A stretch of DNA of 64,000 bases from assembly GCA_046331705.1 (NCBI GenBank), contig JAXLQJ010000006.1, forward strand, positions 124,001 to 188,000, read 5' to 3'. Every line of letters starts with the position of its first letter. Positions within the stretch are counted from its first letter, which is position 1. The stretch is from JADJOY01 sp046331705 [NCBI: bacterium] (GTDB taxonomy: Bacteria; JADJOY01). A program made the translations under genes and the position numbers. This document shows positions 16,430-25,752 of the stretch, one piece after another. A model generated the notes under the pieces. The model had not been told where the DNA came from. It saw only the letters and a program-made list of their open reading frames with translations, and made no database searches.

Positions 16430-17058
16430 GATCGGCGTCGCTGCGTGGGCTCGCCGGATCGCTGGGCGTGCTCGCGCTGTTGCTGGCGGGATCCGCGCGC
16501 GCGGAACCCCTCGGCGCGGTGGAGGGCCGCGTGCGCCTCGCGGTGACCGGGCTCGAGATCGCGCGGGCCGGCCCCTTGGTGGTGTTCCTCGTGCCCTTCG
16601 ATCCGGTCGCGGTGCCCGTCCCCGACGAGGTGCCGGAGATCAGCCAGAAGGGTGCCCGCTTCGAGCCGCCCTTCCTGGTCATCACCGCGGGTCAGACGGT
16701 GCGGATTCCCAACGACGACTCGATCACGCACAACGCCTTCTCGTACTCCCAGCCCAACGCGTTCGATCTGGGGCTCTACCCGAAGGGCGACGCGCGCACG
16801 ATCACGGCGCGCGCCCCGGGCGCGATCCGGGTGTTCTGCTCGATCCACAAGTCGATGAACGCGGTGATCTTCGCGGCGCCGACGCCGTGGCATACGCTGG
16901 CGGCCGCGGACGGCTCGTTCCGGATCGCGGACGTTCCCGACGGCCGCTACCGGGTCGCGACCTGGAACGAGCGCCTGCCGCCGGCCGCGGCGGAGGTCCT
17001 GGTCGCGGCGCCGGAAGTCATGCGCGTCGATCTCTTGCTCGGCGCGGACGCGAGGTGA
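16426..17058 (+). CDS. Periplasmic cupredoxin (methylamine-utilisation-protein-like)
   Basis: A 210-residue exported protein (signal peptide ending GSARA). The body is a cupredoxin with a full type-1 copper set: His102 (SITHNAF), Cys138, His141 and Met144 in VFCSIHKSM. Homologues are often labelled methylamine utilisation protein, but in that setting they are electron carriers, and no dehydrogenase is encoded here. The C-terminal 60 residues resemble a carboxypeptidase-regulatory-like beta domain (DGSFRIADVPDGRYRV). The start overlaps the preceding lipoprotein stop by four bases and the histidine kinase begins six bases after its stop. This three-gene operon is therefore likely to link periplasmic copper or redox state to signalling. 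Confidence 0.85.
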   Translation: MRSASLRGLAGSLGVLALLLAGSARAEPLGAVEGRVRLAVTGLEIARAGPLVVFLVPFDPVAVPVPDEVPEISQKGARFEPPFLVITAGQTVRIPNDDSITHNAFSYSQPNAFDLGLYPKGDARTITARAPGAIRVFCSIHKSMNAVIFAAPTPWHTLAAADGSFRIADVPDGRYRVATWNERLPPAAAEVLVAAPEVMRVDLLLGADAR

Positions 17059-17064
17059 GCCACG

Positions 17065-19722
<2,658 letters not shown>

Positions 19723-19738
19723 TGCTCGACCGAGACCG

Positions 19739-20167
19739 ATGAGCCTCTACTCGATCTTCTGGACGGTGCTGGGCGGCACCGTGGCACTTCTCGGAATCGA
19801 TCTCTACACCGGCCTGAACGGAAAGCGCATCGCGCACCTGGTCTTCGTGGGTTTCACGGTCGTCGGGCTGGTGCTGTCGATCGTCTTGGCCGTGCGCCTC
19901 GGCGGCGACCTGGTCTTCGACCCCACCGTTCAGCTCGTCCACCGCACGCTCGCGCGCAGCGTGGTGGTCTTGCTGCTCCCCATCGCCGCGAGCGGCGTGG
20001 TCATCCTCACGCGCGCCAGCCGCGGGGCGCGCGCGTTTCACCGGCGGGTGGCGTTCTTCACCGTGGCGGTGGCGGTGGTGGCGCTCGGCACCGGCTTGTG
20101 GATGAAGAGCACGGGGCGGCCCCGATCCGAGGTCGCCGGCACACCCGCCAGCGCGGCGGCCCGCTGA
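19739..20167 (+). CDS. Small membrane protein of unknown function
   Basis: A 142-residue protein with four predicted membrane segments (about 4-20, 30-50, 68-88 and 102-120) and short polar ends. The sequence is not recognised. It starts 16 bases after the kinase stop, on the same strand, so it is probably the last gene of the cupredoxin-kinase operon. The loop HRTLARS and the cytoplasmic RASRGARAFHRR are the only charged clusters. A role next to the kinase is inferred from position only. Confidence 0.65.
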   Translation: MSLYSIFWTVLGGTVALLGIDLYTGLNGKRIAHLVFVGFTVVGLVLSIVLAVRLGGDLVFDPTVQLVHRTLARSVVVLLLPIAASGVVILTRASRGARAFHRRVAFFTVAVAVVALGTGLWMKSTGRPRSEVAGTPASAAAR

Positions 20168-20369
20168 TTCCCCGCGCACCGCACGCCGGGCGCGCCCGGC
20201 ACCGGCGGCGAGCGCGCTTCCGAGCGGTTCCGGCGTGGGGGTGGTGCGCGAATTCGAGTACGCTCCGCCGCCGCGGCGAGTCTCGCTGCCGACGCCGTTC
20301 TCGCCGCCGCGCGAGCAACGCGCGCGGCCAGCCGAACCCAGCAAGGCGCACGCGCGCCAGGAGATGCGC

Positions 20370-20858
20370 ATGAAGATCGAAAACGGCCGGATCGTGTCGC
20401 TCGACTACCGGCTTCATCTCGGCGATGGCGACATCATCGACGAGAGCCTTCCCGGTGATCCGTTCGTGTACCTGCACGGCGCCGGCCAGGTGGTGCCCGG
20501 ACTCGAGCGCGGTCTGGAAGGTCTGATCGTGGGCGACGAGCGGAATCTGGTGGTCGAGCCGAGCGAGGGCTACGGCGAATATCAGCCGGACGGTCTGCAG
20601 GAGGTCCCGCGCACCGCGTTTCCCCGCGACGTGCAGCTCGAGGTCGGGCTGCAATTCGAGGCGCGCTCGCAGAGCGGCGATACCTTCCCGATGATCGTGA
20701 AGGAGCTGCGCCGCGAGTCGATCGTGGTCGATCTCAATCACCCCCTCGCCGGTCGCACGCTGCACTTCGACGTGCGGGTGCTGGCCATCCGAGACGCCAC
20801 GCAGGCGGAGCTCGCTCACGGGCATGCCCACGGCCCACACGGCGGTCACGAGCACTGA
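20370..20858 (+). CDS. FKBP-type peptidyl-prolyl isomerase, SlyD-like, with His-rich tail
   Basis: A 162-residue protein of the SlyD type: an FKBP domain (LHLGDGDIIDES, FVYLHGAGQVVPGLERGL, Y..GEYQPD) with the insert-in-flap domain at about residues 70-125. It ends in a His-rich tail (HGHAHGPHGGHEH) like that of SlyD, which binds nickel, copper and zinc. The function is chaperone and proline isomerase, possibly metal delivery. AGGAG at 20359-20363 is six bases before this ATG and would touch the alternative ATG at 20364, so the second ATG is chosen. The open frame runs further upstream, but that part has no homology. A TACGCT box at 20259-20264 could be its -10 element. Confidence 0.88.
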   Translation: MKIENGRIVSLDYRLHLGDGDIIDESLPGDPFVYLHGAGQVVPGLERGLEGLIVGDERNLVVEPSEGYGEYQPDGLQEVPRTAFPRDVQLEVGLQFEARSQSGDTFPMIVKELRRESIVVDLNHPLAGRTLHFDVRVLAIRDATQAELAHGHAHGPHGGHEH

Positions 20859-20944
20859 GCGCGAGCACCACCTTGCCCGGACGAGCCCGCGGCGGATGCG
20901 TGGCTCGACTCCGCTCCGGGTTCGCGCCGCTCGTTGCCGATCGC

Positions 20945-21292
20945 TCAGCGATGGCTCGCGCAGGCGGCCACCAACCCGATGACGCTCGCGGGTACCGCCC
21001 AGAACGGTAGGAACATCGCCCAGACGTAGGGCAGGTCGCGGACGATGTCGCTGAGCGCGTAGGTCGTTCCGCCCCAGTCGGACATGTGGACGAAGGAGTC
21101 CGCCGTGTCGAAGGCGAAGAGCGAGGCGAGCGCGTAGACCACCAGGCCGACCGCTCCTTTCAGGCTGAGCCAGTCGGCGTTCGTCAGGGCGATGAACAGG
21201 ATGGCGACCGCCGCCGAGAAGAGGAGCGGCGATAGCGCGATGGCCCAGGCGAGCGCGCGCGCGACCCCGTTCCGCGCGGCGATCCTGCTCAC
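20945..21292 (-). CDS. Small membrane protein, unknown
   Basis: About 115 residues from a GTG at 21292, with three hydrophobic segments (about 10-32, 42-60 and 85-108) and an amphipathic DTADSFVHMSDWGG linker. The frame is open well upstream, but there it overlaps the aldo-keto reductase gene antisense, so the GTG just outside that gene is preferred. No family is recognised. It lies convergent to the SlyD-like gene and downstream of the aldo-keto reductase (47 bases). Confidence 0.5.
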   Translation of the reverse strand: MSRIAARNGVARALAWAIALSPLLFSAAVAILFIALTNADWLSLKGAVGLVVYALASLFAFDTADSFVHMSDWGGTTYALSDIVRDLPYVWAMFLPFWAVPASVIGLVAACASHR

Positions 21293-21338
21293 GTAGGCCT
21301 TCCCCGCCGGTTGGTAGGCACGCGCCCCATCGCCTCCG

Positions 21339-22343
21339 TCAGAAGTAGCCCTCGACGATGGGCTCGCGGGGAAGGGCGGGCCAGACGGCATCGAGATCCG
21401 CCCGCGTCGTCTCGTCGAGCGGCACGTCGGGTGCGGCCAGCGTGTCGTCGAGCTGCTCGGGGCGGCTGGCGCCGACGATCGCGGCGGTGATGCCGGGCTG
21501 GTCGAGCACCCAGCGGATCGCCGCTTGCGCGAGGTTGTGGCCGCGGGCGGCGAGGCTCTCGCGCAGGCGGCTGGCGGCGCCCAGCATCTCGGCGTGCCAG
21601 TAGCGGCGCTGGTAGCGTTCGGCGGCATCGCCGAGCGTGAAGCGCGATCCCTCCTCCGGCTTCCAATCGCTGCCGCTGGCGCGATAGCGGCCGGAGAGCA
21701 CGCCCGAGGCGAGCGGCGTGTACGCGATCACTCCCAAGCCTTGGTCGCGGCAAAGCGGCAGCAGCTCGATCTCGGGGTCGCGGAAGAGCAGGTTGTAGCG
21801 GGGCTGCAAGCACGCGAAGCGGTGCAGACCGAGCCGGTCGCTGGCGCCGAGCGCGACGGCCAATCGCCACGCGGGGAAGTTCGAGGCGCCCACGTAGCGC
21901 GCCTTGCCCGAGCGCACCACGTCGTCGAGGGCACGCATCGTCTCCTCGATCGGAGTGACCGGATCGAAGGCGTGACATTGGTAGAGGTCGACGTAGTCGG
22001 TCTGCAGACGGCGCAGGCTGGCGTCGATCGACTCGAGGATGTGGCGCCGCGAGAGCCCCTGATCGCGCGGGCCGGGGCCGACGGGCATGCGGCATTTGGT
22101 CGCGAGCACGAATCGCTGGCGCTTGCCCGCGAGCCAGCGCCCCACGATCTCCTCGGTGATCCCCGGGTTCACGACCCCGATCGGGTAGCTGTCGGCGGTG
22201 TCGATGAAATCGACCCCCTTCTCCGCGGCGCGGTCCATGATCCGGAACGCGGTGGGCTCGTCGACCTGCGAGCCGAAGACCATCGTGCCGAGACAGATCT
22301 CGCTCACGAAGAGACCGGTATTCCCCATGCGTCGTGTTTGCAT
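21339..22343 (-). CDS. Aldo/keto reductase
   Basis: A 334-residue NADPH-dependent oxidoreductase with the TIM-barrel aldo-keto reductase pattern. MGNTGLFVSEICLGTM opens the barrel. The catalytic Asp-Tyr sits in FIDTADSYP, the Lys in VLATKCRM, and the DYVDLYQCHAFDP strand carries the His. The C-terminal GASRPEQLDD binds NADP. Members of the YajO/Tas branch (AKR11-13) have this length. The ATG at 22343 is eight bases after a good -10 box, and there is no ribosome site, so the message is probably leaderless. The gene is divergent from the fatty acid desaturase. Confidence 0.92.
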   Translation of the reverse strand: MQTRRMGNTGLFVSEICLGTMVFGSQVDEPTAFRIMDRAAEKGVDFIDTADSYPIGVVNPGITEEIVGRWLAGKRQRFVLATKCRMPVGPGPRDQGLSRRHILESIDASLRRLQTDYVDLYQCHAFDPVTPIEETMRALDDVVRSGKARYVGASNFPAWRLAVALGASDRLGLHRFACLQPRYNLLFRDPEIELLPLCRDQGLGVIAYTPLASGVLSGRYRASGSDWKPEEGSRFTLGDAAERYQRRYWHAEMLGAASRLRESLAARGHNLAQAAIRWVLDQPGITAAIVGASRPEQLDDTLAAPDVPLDETTRADLDAVWPALPREPIVEGYF

Positions 22344-22351
22344 GGCGGCGG

Positions 22352-22380
22352 AATGTACGGGATCGAGGCCGAGGCGTGAA
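22352..22380 (-). promoter_or_regulatory. Promoter of the aldo/keto reductase gene
   Basis: On the minus strand TTCACG (22375-22380), 17 bp, TACATT (22352-22357). Eight bases separate the -10 box from the ATG, which places transcription start on or within two bases of the start codon. Confidence 0.55.
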
Positions 22381-22398
22381 GCGCGGTGTGAAGCCCGT

Positions 22399-22427
22399 TT
22401 GCGCCGTTCTCCGCCCGGCGCTAGCCT
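22399..22427 (+). promoter_or_regulatory. Promoter of the desaturase operon
   Basis: TTGCGC (22399-22404), 17 bp, TAGCCT (22422-22427). The GTG start codon of the desaturase is seven bases further on, at the expected transcription start. The two divergent promoters of this 91-base gap lie back to back without overlapping. Confidence 0.5.
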
Positions 22428-22434
22428 CGACCGC

Positions 22435-23478
22435 GTGGAGGCGCCGCGCACTTACGACGAGGTCGCCGCCGAGCTTCGGGTCGAGCTCAAGCGCGTGATC
22501 GGACCGGAGCGGTTGAGAGCGCTCCACGAGCGCTCGTTCGTCCGGCACGCCGCGGTCGCGGTTCGTCAGGTCGCGGTGGGCGCGCTCGCCGTCACCGCGA
22601 TCCTCTGCTGGCCGGAACGCGCGTGGGTGTGGGTTCCCGCGTCGATCGCCATCGGCTTCGTGGTGTTCTCGTTCACGGTGCTGCTCCACGAGGTGGTGCA
22701 CCGCGCCGTGTTCGAGCAGCCCGGCTCACCCTGGAATCGCTGGCTCGGTCACCTCTACGCGGCGCCGAGCGGGCTCTCGCAGTCGCAGTTCACCCGCTGG
22801 CATCTCGACCACCACCAATGGTTGGGGACGGCGAGCCGCGATCCGAAGCGCCGCGAGCTCACGCCCAAGATCGTGAAGCGCTGGTACAAGGCGCTCTATC
22901 TCACGCCGGCCCTCTTCCCGATCTACTTCCGCGCCGCGCGTCGCGCCGCCGCGGAATACGACCCCGCGCTGCGGGCCGCGATCGCACGCGAGCGCCGTGT
23001 CGCGATCGCGTTGCACCTGGCCGTCGCCGCGTCGTTGTGGTGGCGGCTCGGCTTCGCGCTGGCCGCCAAGCTCCACTTGCTGCCGGTCTTCGTGGTCTTT
23101 CCGGTGGTCTTCACGCTCAACCGGCTCGGGCAGCACTACGACGTCGAGCCCTCGATCCCCGCCCGCTGGGGCACGTTGATGCGGAAGAGCCCGTATCTGT
23201 GGGACTGGCTCTATCTCTGGTCGAACCATCACCTGGAGCACCACTACTTCCCGGGGGTGCCGTTCTACCGGTTGACCGCGCTGCGCGCCGCGCTGGATCC
23301 GTGGTTCCGCGAGCACGCGGTGCCCGAGCGCGGCTACGCCGAGCTGCTCTGGAGCTGGCTCGGTCGCAACCGATCGCCGCACACGAACTGGGCGCTGGAA
23401 GCTCGCGCGCCCGGGGCCGGCGCGCCCATCCCCACGTTCGCGGCGAGCGCCCCGCCGCGCGCGGTGGAGCTCCGATGA
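22435..23478 (+). CDS. Fatty acid desaturase (membrane di-iron, PF00487 type)
   Basis: A 347-residue membrane enzyme with the three histidine boxes of acyl-lipid desaturases: HEVVH at 85-89, HLDHH at 123-127 and NHHLEHH at 264-270, plus a further His (234) in GQHYD. Hydrophobic pairs of helices lie at about 45-83 and 190-228. The family uses a di-iron centre and oxygen to insert double bonds or hydroxyl groups in fatty acids, carotenoids or sphingolipids; the substrate here is not known. The start is a GTG at 22435 in a likely leaderless context; upstream in-frame codons would extend into the divergent promoter. The methyltransferase that follows overlaps its stop by four bases. Confidence 0.9.
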   Translation: MEAPRTYDEVAAELRVELKRVIGPERLRALHERSFVRHAAVAVRQVAVGALAVTAILCWPERAWVWVPASIAIGFVVFSFTVLLHEVVHRAVFEQPGSPWNRWLGHLYAAPSGLSQSQFTRWHLDHHQWLGTASRDPKRRELTPKIVKRWYKALYLTPALFPIYFRAARRAAAEYDPALRAAIARERRVAIALHLAVAASLWWRLGFALAAKLHLLPVFVVFPVVFTLNRLGQHYDVEPSIPARWGTLMRKSPYLWDWLYLWSNHHLEHHYFPGVPFYRLTALRAALDPWFREHAVPERGYAELLWSWLGRNRSPHTNWALEARAPGAGAPIPTFAASAPPRAVELR

Positions 23479-24143
23479 TCCGGGTTCCCGAACGCGAGCT
23501 CATGGACGCGGCCGATCAGGCGCGGGCCTACGCCGAGGCCGACTTCGCCGAGCCGCACGAAGCCTTCGTGCGCCATTTTGGCGAGCGATTCCCCGCGTTC
23601 CAGGGCGGAGACGTCGTCGATCTCGGCTGTGGCCCCGCCGACGTCACCACGCGCTTCGCCCGCACCTATCCGGGCGCGCGCGTGCTGGGCATCGACGGCT
23701 CGCCGGCGATGCTCGCCGAAGGCCGGCGGCGGATCGCGTCGCACCCCGCCGGCGAGCGGATCACGTTGCGCGAGCTGTTCCTGCCGAGCGAGCAGCTGCC
23801 GCGGGCGGGCTTCGATGCGGTCATCTCGAACAGCTTGCTTCACCACGTGAGCGAGCCAGCGGTGATCTGGTCGGCCGCCCGAGCCGCGGCCCGGACCGGT
23901 GCGCCGATCTTCGTGATGGACTTGATGCGCCCGCCGGATCTCGCCACTGCCGAGCGATTCGTGGCGCTCTACGCCGGCGACGCGCCGCCGGTCCTGCAGC
24001 ACGACTACTTCGCTTCGCTGCTGGCGGCGTACGAGCCCGACGAGGTTCGCGCCCAGCTCGTCGCGTGCGGCCTGGACCATCTCGTCGTCGAGCCGGTGAG
24101 CGACCGCCACCTCGTTGCGTGGGGAGTGGCGCGGGCGCCGTAG
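23475..24143 (+). CDS. Class I SAM-dependent methyltransferase
   Basis: A 222-residue enzyme with the standard Rossmann methyltransferase motifs: VVDLGCGPADVT (motif I), VLGIDGSPAML (motif II) and FDAVISNSLLHHVSEP (motifs IV-V). Members of this branch act on small molecules or lipids. The ATG overlaps the TGA of the desaturase gene, so the two are coupled and may modify the same lipid. The substrate is not known. Confidence 0.87.
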   Translation: MIRVPERELMDAADQARAYAEADFAEPHEAFVRHFGERFPAFQGGDVVDLGCGPADVTTRFARTYPGARVLGIDGSPAMLAEGRRRIASHPAGERITLRELFLPSEQLPRAGFDAVISNSLLHHVSEPAVIWSAARAAARTGAPIFVMDLMRPPDLATAERFVALYAGDAPPVLQHDYFASLLAAYEPDEVRAQLVACGLDHLVVEPVSDRHLVAWGVARAP

Positions 24144-24196
24144 CGCGCGCCGCGCAACGCGATCCGCCCCGCCGAGAGGAAGTCGAGGAATACACC

Positions 24197-24760
24197 GTGC
24201 TCGACCGGATTCGCTCCCTTCGCGATCGCCTCCGCGGCACCGAGCGCCACGCGCCGCCCGCACCGGCGCCGACGCTCGCCGTCGCGGCGCTGCCCGCCAC
24301 CGCGCCTCGCCCGCGCACCACCCCCCACTGCTACCCCGCGGATCTCGACGGCGTTCGGCGGCTGATGGTCCCGAACGGCAAGCCGCGCGTCGTGAACCAC
24401 TGGGCCACGTGGTGCCCGCCGTGCGTCGACGAGCTGCCGCGACTGATCGAAGCCGCCGAGCTTCTCGCCGGCAGCGTCGAGTTCGTCGGCATCTCCTGGG
24501 ATCGCTTCGAGAACCCCGGGCCACCCGAGCGCGTCGCAGCGGAGGTGGCCGAGTTCGCCGGTGAACAGGGCGTCCCGTACGAATCGGCGGTCTTCACCGG
24601 CACCCCCGACGAGCTCTTCGAGGGGCTGGCGCTGACCTGCCGCTTCATCCCCCAGACCTTCGTCCTCGCCGCCGACGGCGCGGTGCTTCGCCACATCCAA
24701 GGCGAGATCACGCCAGCCGACGTCCGAGCGTTGCTGGACGTTCTTCGACCTGGCAGCTGA
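24197..24760 (+). CDS. TlpA/ResA-like thioredoxin domain protein
   Basis: A 187-residue protein starting at a GTG with AGGAA six bases before it. The thioredoxin fold carries the active site WCPPC (Cys73 and Cys76), and the cis-Pro loop IPQTFVL follows near residue 158. The family normally acts as a periplasmic thiol-disulphide reductant (TlpA, ResA, CcmG). No signal peptide or membrane anchor is visible: the first 45 residues are charged then Ala/Pro-rich. Either the start is mis-set or this copy is cytoplasmic. It follows the methyltransferase by 53 bases. Confidence 0.83.
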   Translation: MLDRIRSLRDRLRGTERHAPPAPAPTLAVAALPATAPRPRTTPHCYPADLDGVRRLMVPNGKPRVVNHWATWCPPCVDELPRLIEAAELLAGSVEFVGISWDRFENPGPPERVAAEVAEFAGEQGVPYESAVFTGTPDELFEGLALTCRFIPQTFVLAADGAVLRHIQGEITPADVRALLDVLRPGS

Positions 24761-25087
24761 GCGTCCAGCGGTTGCGATGCCGGGCGGCCGCGACCCACGG
24801 ACGATCACGTCGTCGAACGCCATCGCCATCCCGGCCTGACGCCTCGATCGTCGTGGGGTCCAGGCCCCTGCCGCGCGGATTCCGATCGTGCCCCGTCGCG
24901 TGGAGGAACTGGCGCTGGGGGCGGCTGACGACGCCCTTCAAGCGCACGGCGGAGTGCGCGCGATTGCGCGGGTCGGTCGGTCCTCGAGCGGCGAGAGGCG
25001 CGAGATCCGATCCGCGCACACGGCACGGCCGAGAGCGCGCTCATCGACGCGAGCGAGCCTCGAGTGCGCGCGCGCCTCGCGCCGGCA

Positions 25088-25117
25088 TAGCCAGCTCGCG
25101 CGGGGCTGTGTTACGGT
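25088..25117 (+). promoter_or_regulatory. Probable rpsO promoter
   Basis: TAGCCA (25088-25093), 18 bp, TACGGT (25112-25117). This gives a leader of about 76 bases before the rpsO ATG. Confidence 0.45.
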
Positions 25118-25153
25118 CCGCTCAACTAGCCAAATTGGAACGAGAAATGCTTG

Positions 25154-25176
25154 TCCCGCCAGGTCGGGATGGGCGG
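25154..25176 (+). promoter_or_regulatory. rpsO leader, two competing hairpins
   Basis: TCCCG (25154-25158) pairs with CGGGA (25165-25169) around six bases. CCGCC (25156-25160) can instead pair with GGCGG (25172-25176). The arms overlap, so only one forms at a time. S15 is known to repress its own leader in several bacteria through unrelated folds, and this is a candidate site. Confidence 0.35.
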
Positions 25177-25199
25177 CAGCGTTCGTGAGGAATGGGGAC

Positions 25200-25469
25200 A
25201 TGGCTCTCGAGAAGGCAACGAAGCAAGACGTCATTTCGCGCTTCCGCGTTCACGACACCGACACCGGCTCGCCGGAAGTGCAGATCGCGCTCTTGAGCGA
25301 GCGCATCAACTACCTGAACGACCACTTCAAGGCGCACGCGAAGGACCACGGCTCGCGCCGCGGCCTGCTCAAGCTCGTGGGTCAGCGGCGCCGGCATCTC
25401 GAGTACCTGAAGCGCACGCGCCCCGAGCGCTATCGCGAAGTCATCAGCCAGCTCGGCATCCGGAAGTAA
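25200..25469 (+). CDS. rpsO: 30S ribosomal protein S15
   Basis: An 89-residue protein that matches S15 end to end, including [35 protein letters not shown] and [12 protein letters not shown]. It binds 16S rRNA early in assembly of the small subunit platform. AGGAA and GGGG lie 5-12 bases before the ATG. It is followed by pnp, the widespread rpsO-pnp order. Confidence 0.99.
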   Translation: MALEKATKQDVISRFRVHDTDTGSPEVQIALLSERINYLNDHFKAHAKDHGSRRGLLKLVGQRRRHLEYLKRTRPERYREVISQLGIRK

Positions 25470-25488
25470 GGATGTCGGTGGACCTCGA

Positions 25489-25507
25489 CCCCGGCCGGTC
25501 GCCGGGG
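25489..25507 (+). repeat. GC-rich hairpin after rpsO
   Basis: CCCCGGC (25489-25495) and GCCGGGG (25501-25507) pair perfectly around five bases, 19 bases after the rpsO stop. No T-run follows, so it is either an attenuating hairpin or an RNA processing/stability element rather than a classical terminator. Confidence 0.5.
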
Positions 25508-25551
25508 CGAAGGGACGTCGCCCGGCGTGTGTCGTGCGTGGTCCCGCCTTA

Positions 25552-25604
25552 CGAGGCGCGTGCGGAGAGTTCCGCAGGCGCCTCGCGTTCGTTCATCGTG
25601 AGGC
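25552..25604 (+). promoter_or_regulatory. pnp leader: two mutually exclusive stem-loops
   Basis: Stem A: CGAGGCGC (25552-25559) pairs with GCGCCTCG (25578-25585), then a G-G mismatch, then TGCGGA/TCCGCA (25561-25566 and 25571-25576) closing a GAGT tetraloop. Stem B: GCCTCGCG (25580-25587) pairs with CGTGAGGC (25597-25604) with one G-U. The two share 25580-25585 and cannot coexist. In E. coli the pnp leader stem-loop is cut by RNase III and then used by PNPase to repress itself; this is the same position. Confidence 0.55.
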
Positions 25605-25752
25605 AATGCGTTCGGAGTGAGGAGCGTGCTCACGCGCGATCCAGCCGCGCTGGTGGCCGCGTCGCGCGTGAGGAAGTTCCTCGCTCCGGGTCTTGCCTCG
25701 TTTCGCGACCGCCGCCGCTTCGGCGCGGGGCTCGCCTGAGGAGACTTCCCAC

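Larger units (their letters stand above)
24761..25199. other. 439-base gap before rpsO
   Basis: No gene can be supported here: open frames on both strands lack recognisable domains and look like GC-driven shadows. No tRNA T-arm or acceptor pairing was found. The right-hand end holds the probable rpsO promoter (25088-25117) and leader (25124-25199). Confidence 0.5.

Noticed and set aside
16426-17058. Methylamine dehydrogenase accessory gene
   Set aside because: No methylamine dehydrogenase or amicyanin genes are present; the label comes only from cupredoxin similarity.
25489-25507. Hairpin after rpsO as an intrinsic terminator
   Set aside because: No T-run follows, and the rpsO-pnp order is usually co-transcribed; kept as a hairpin only.
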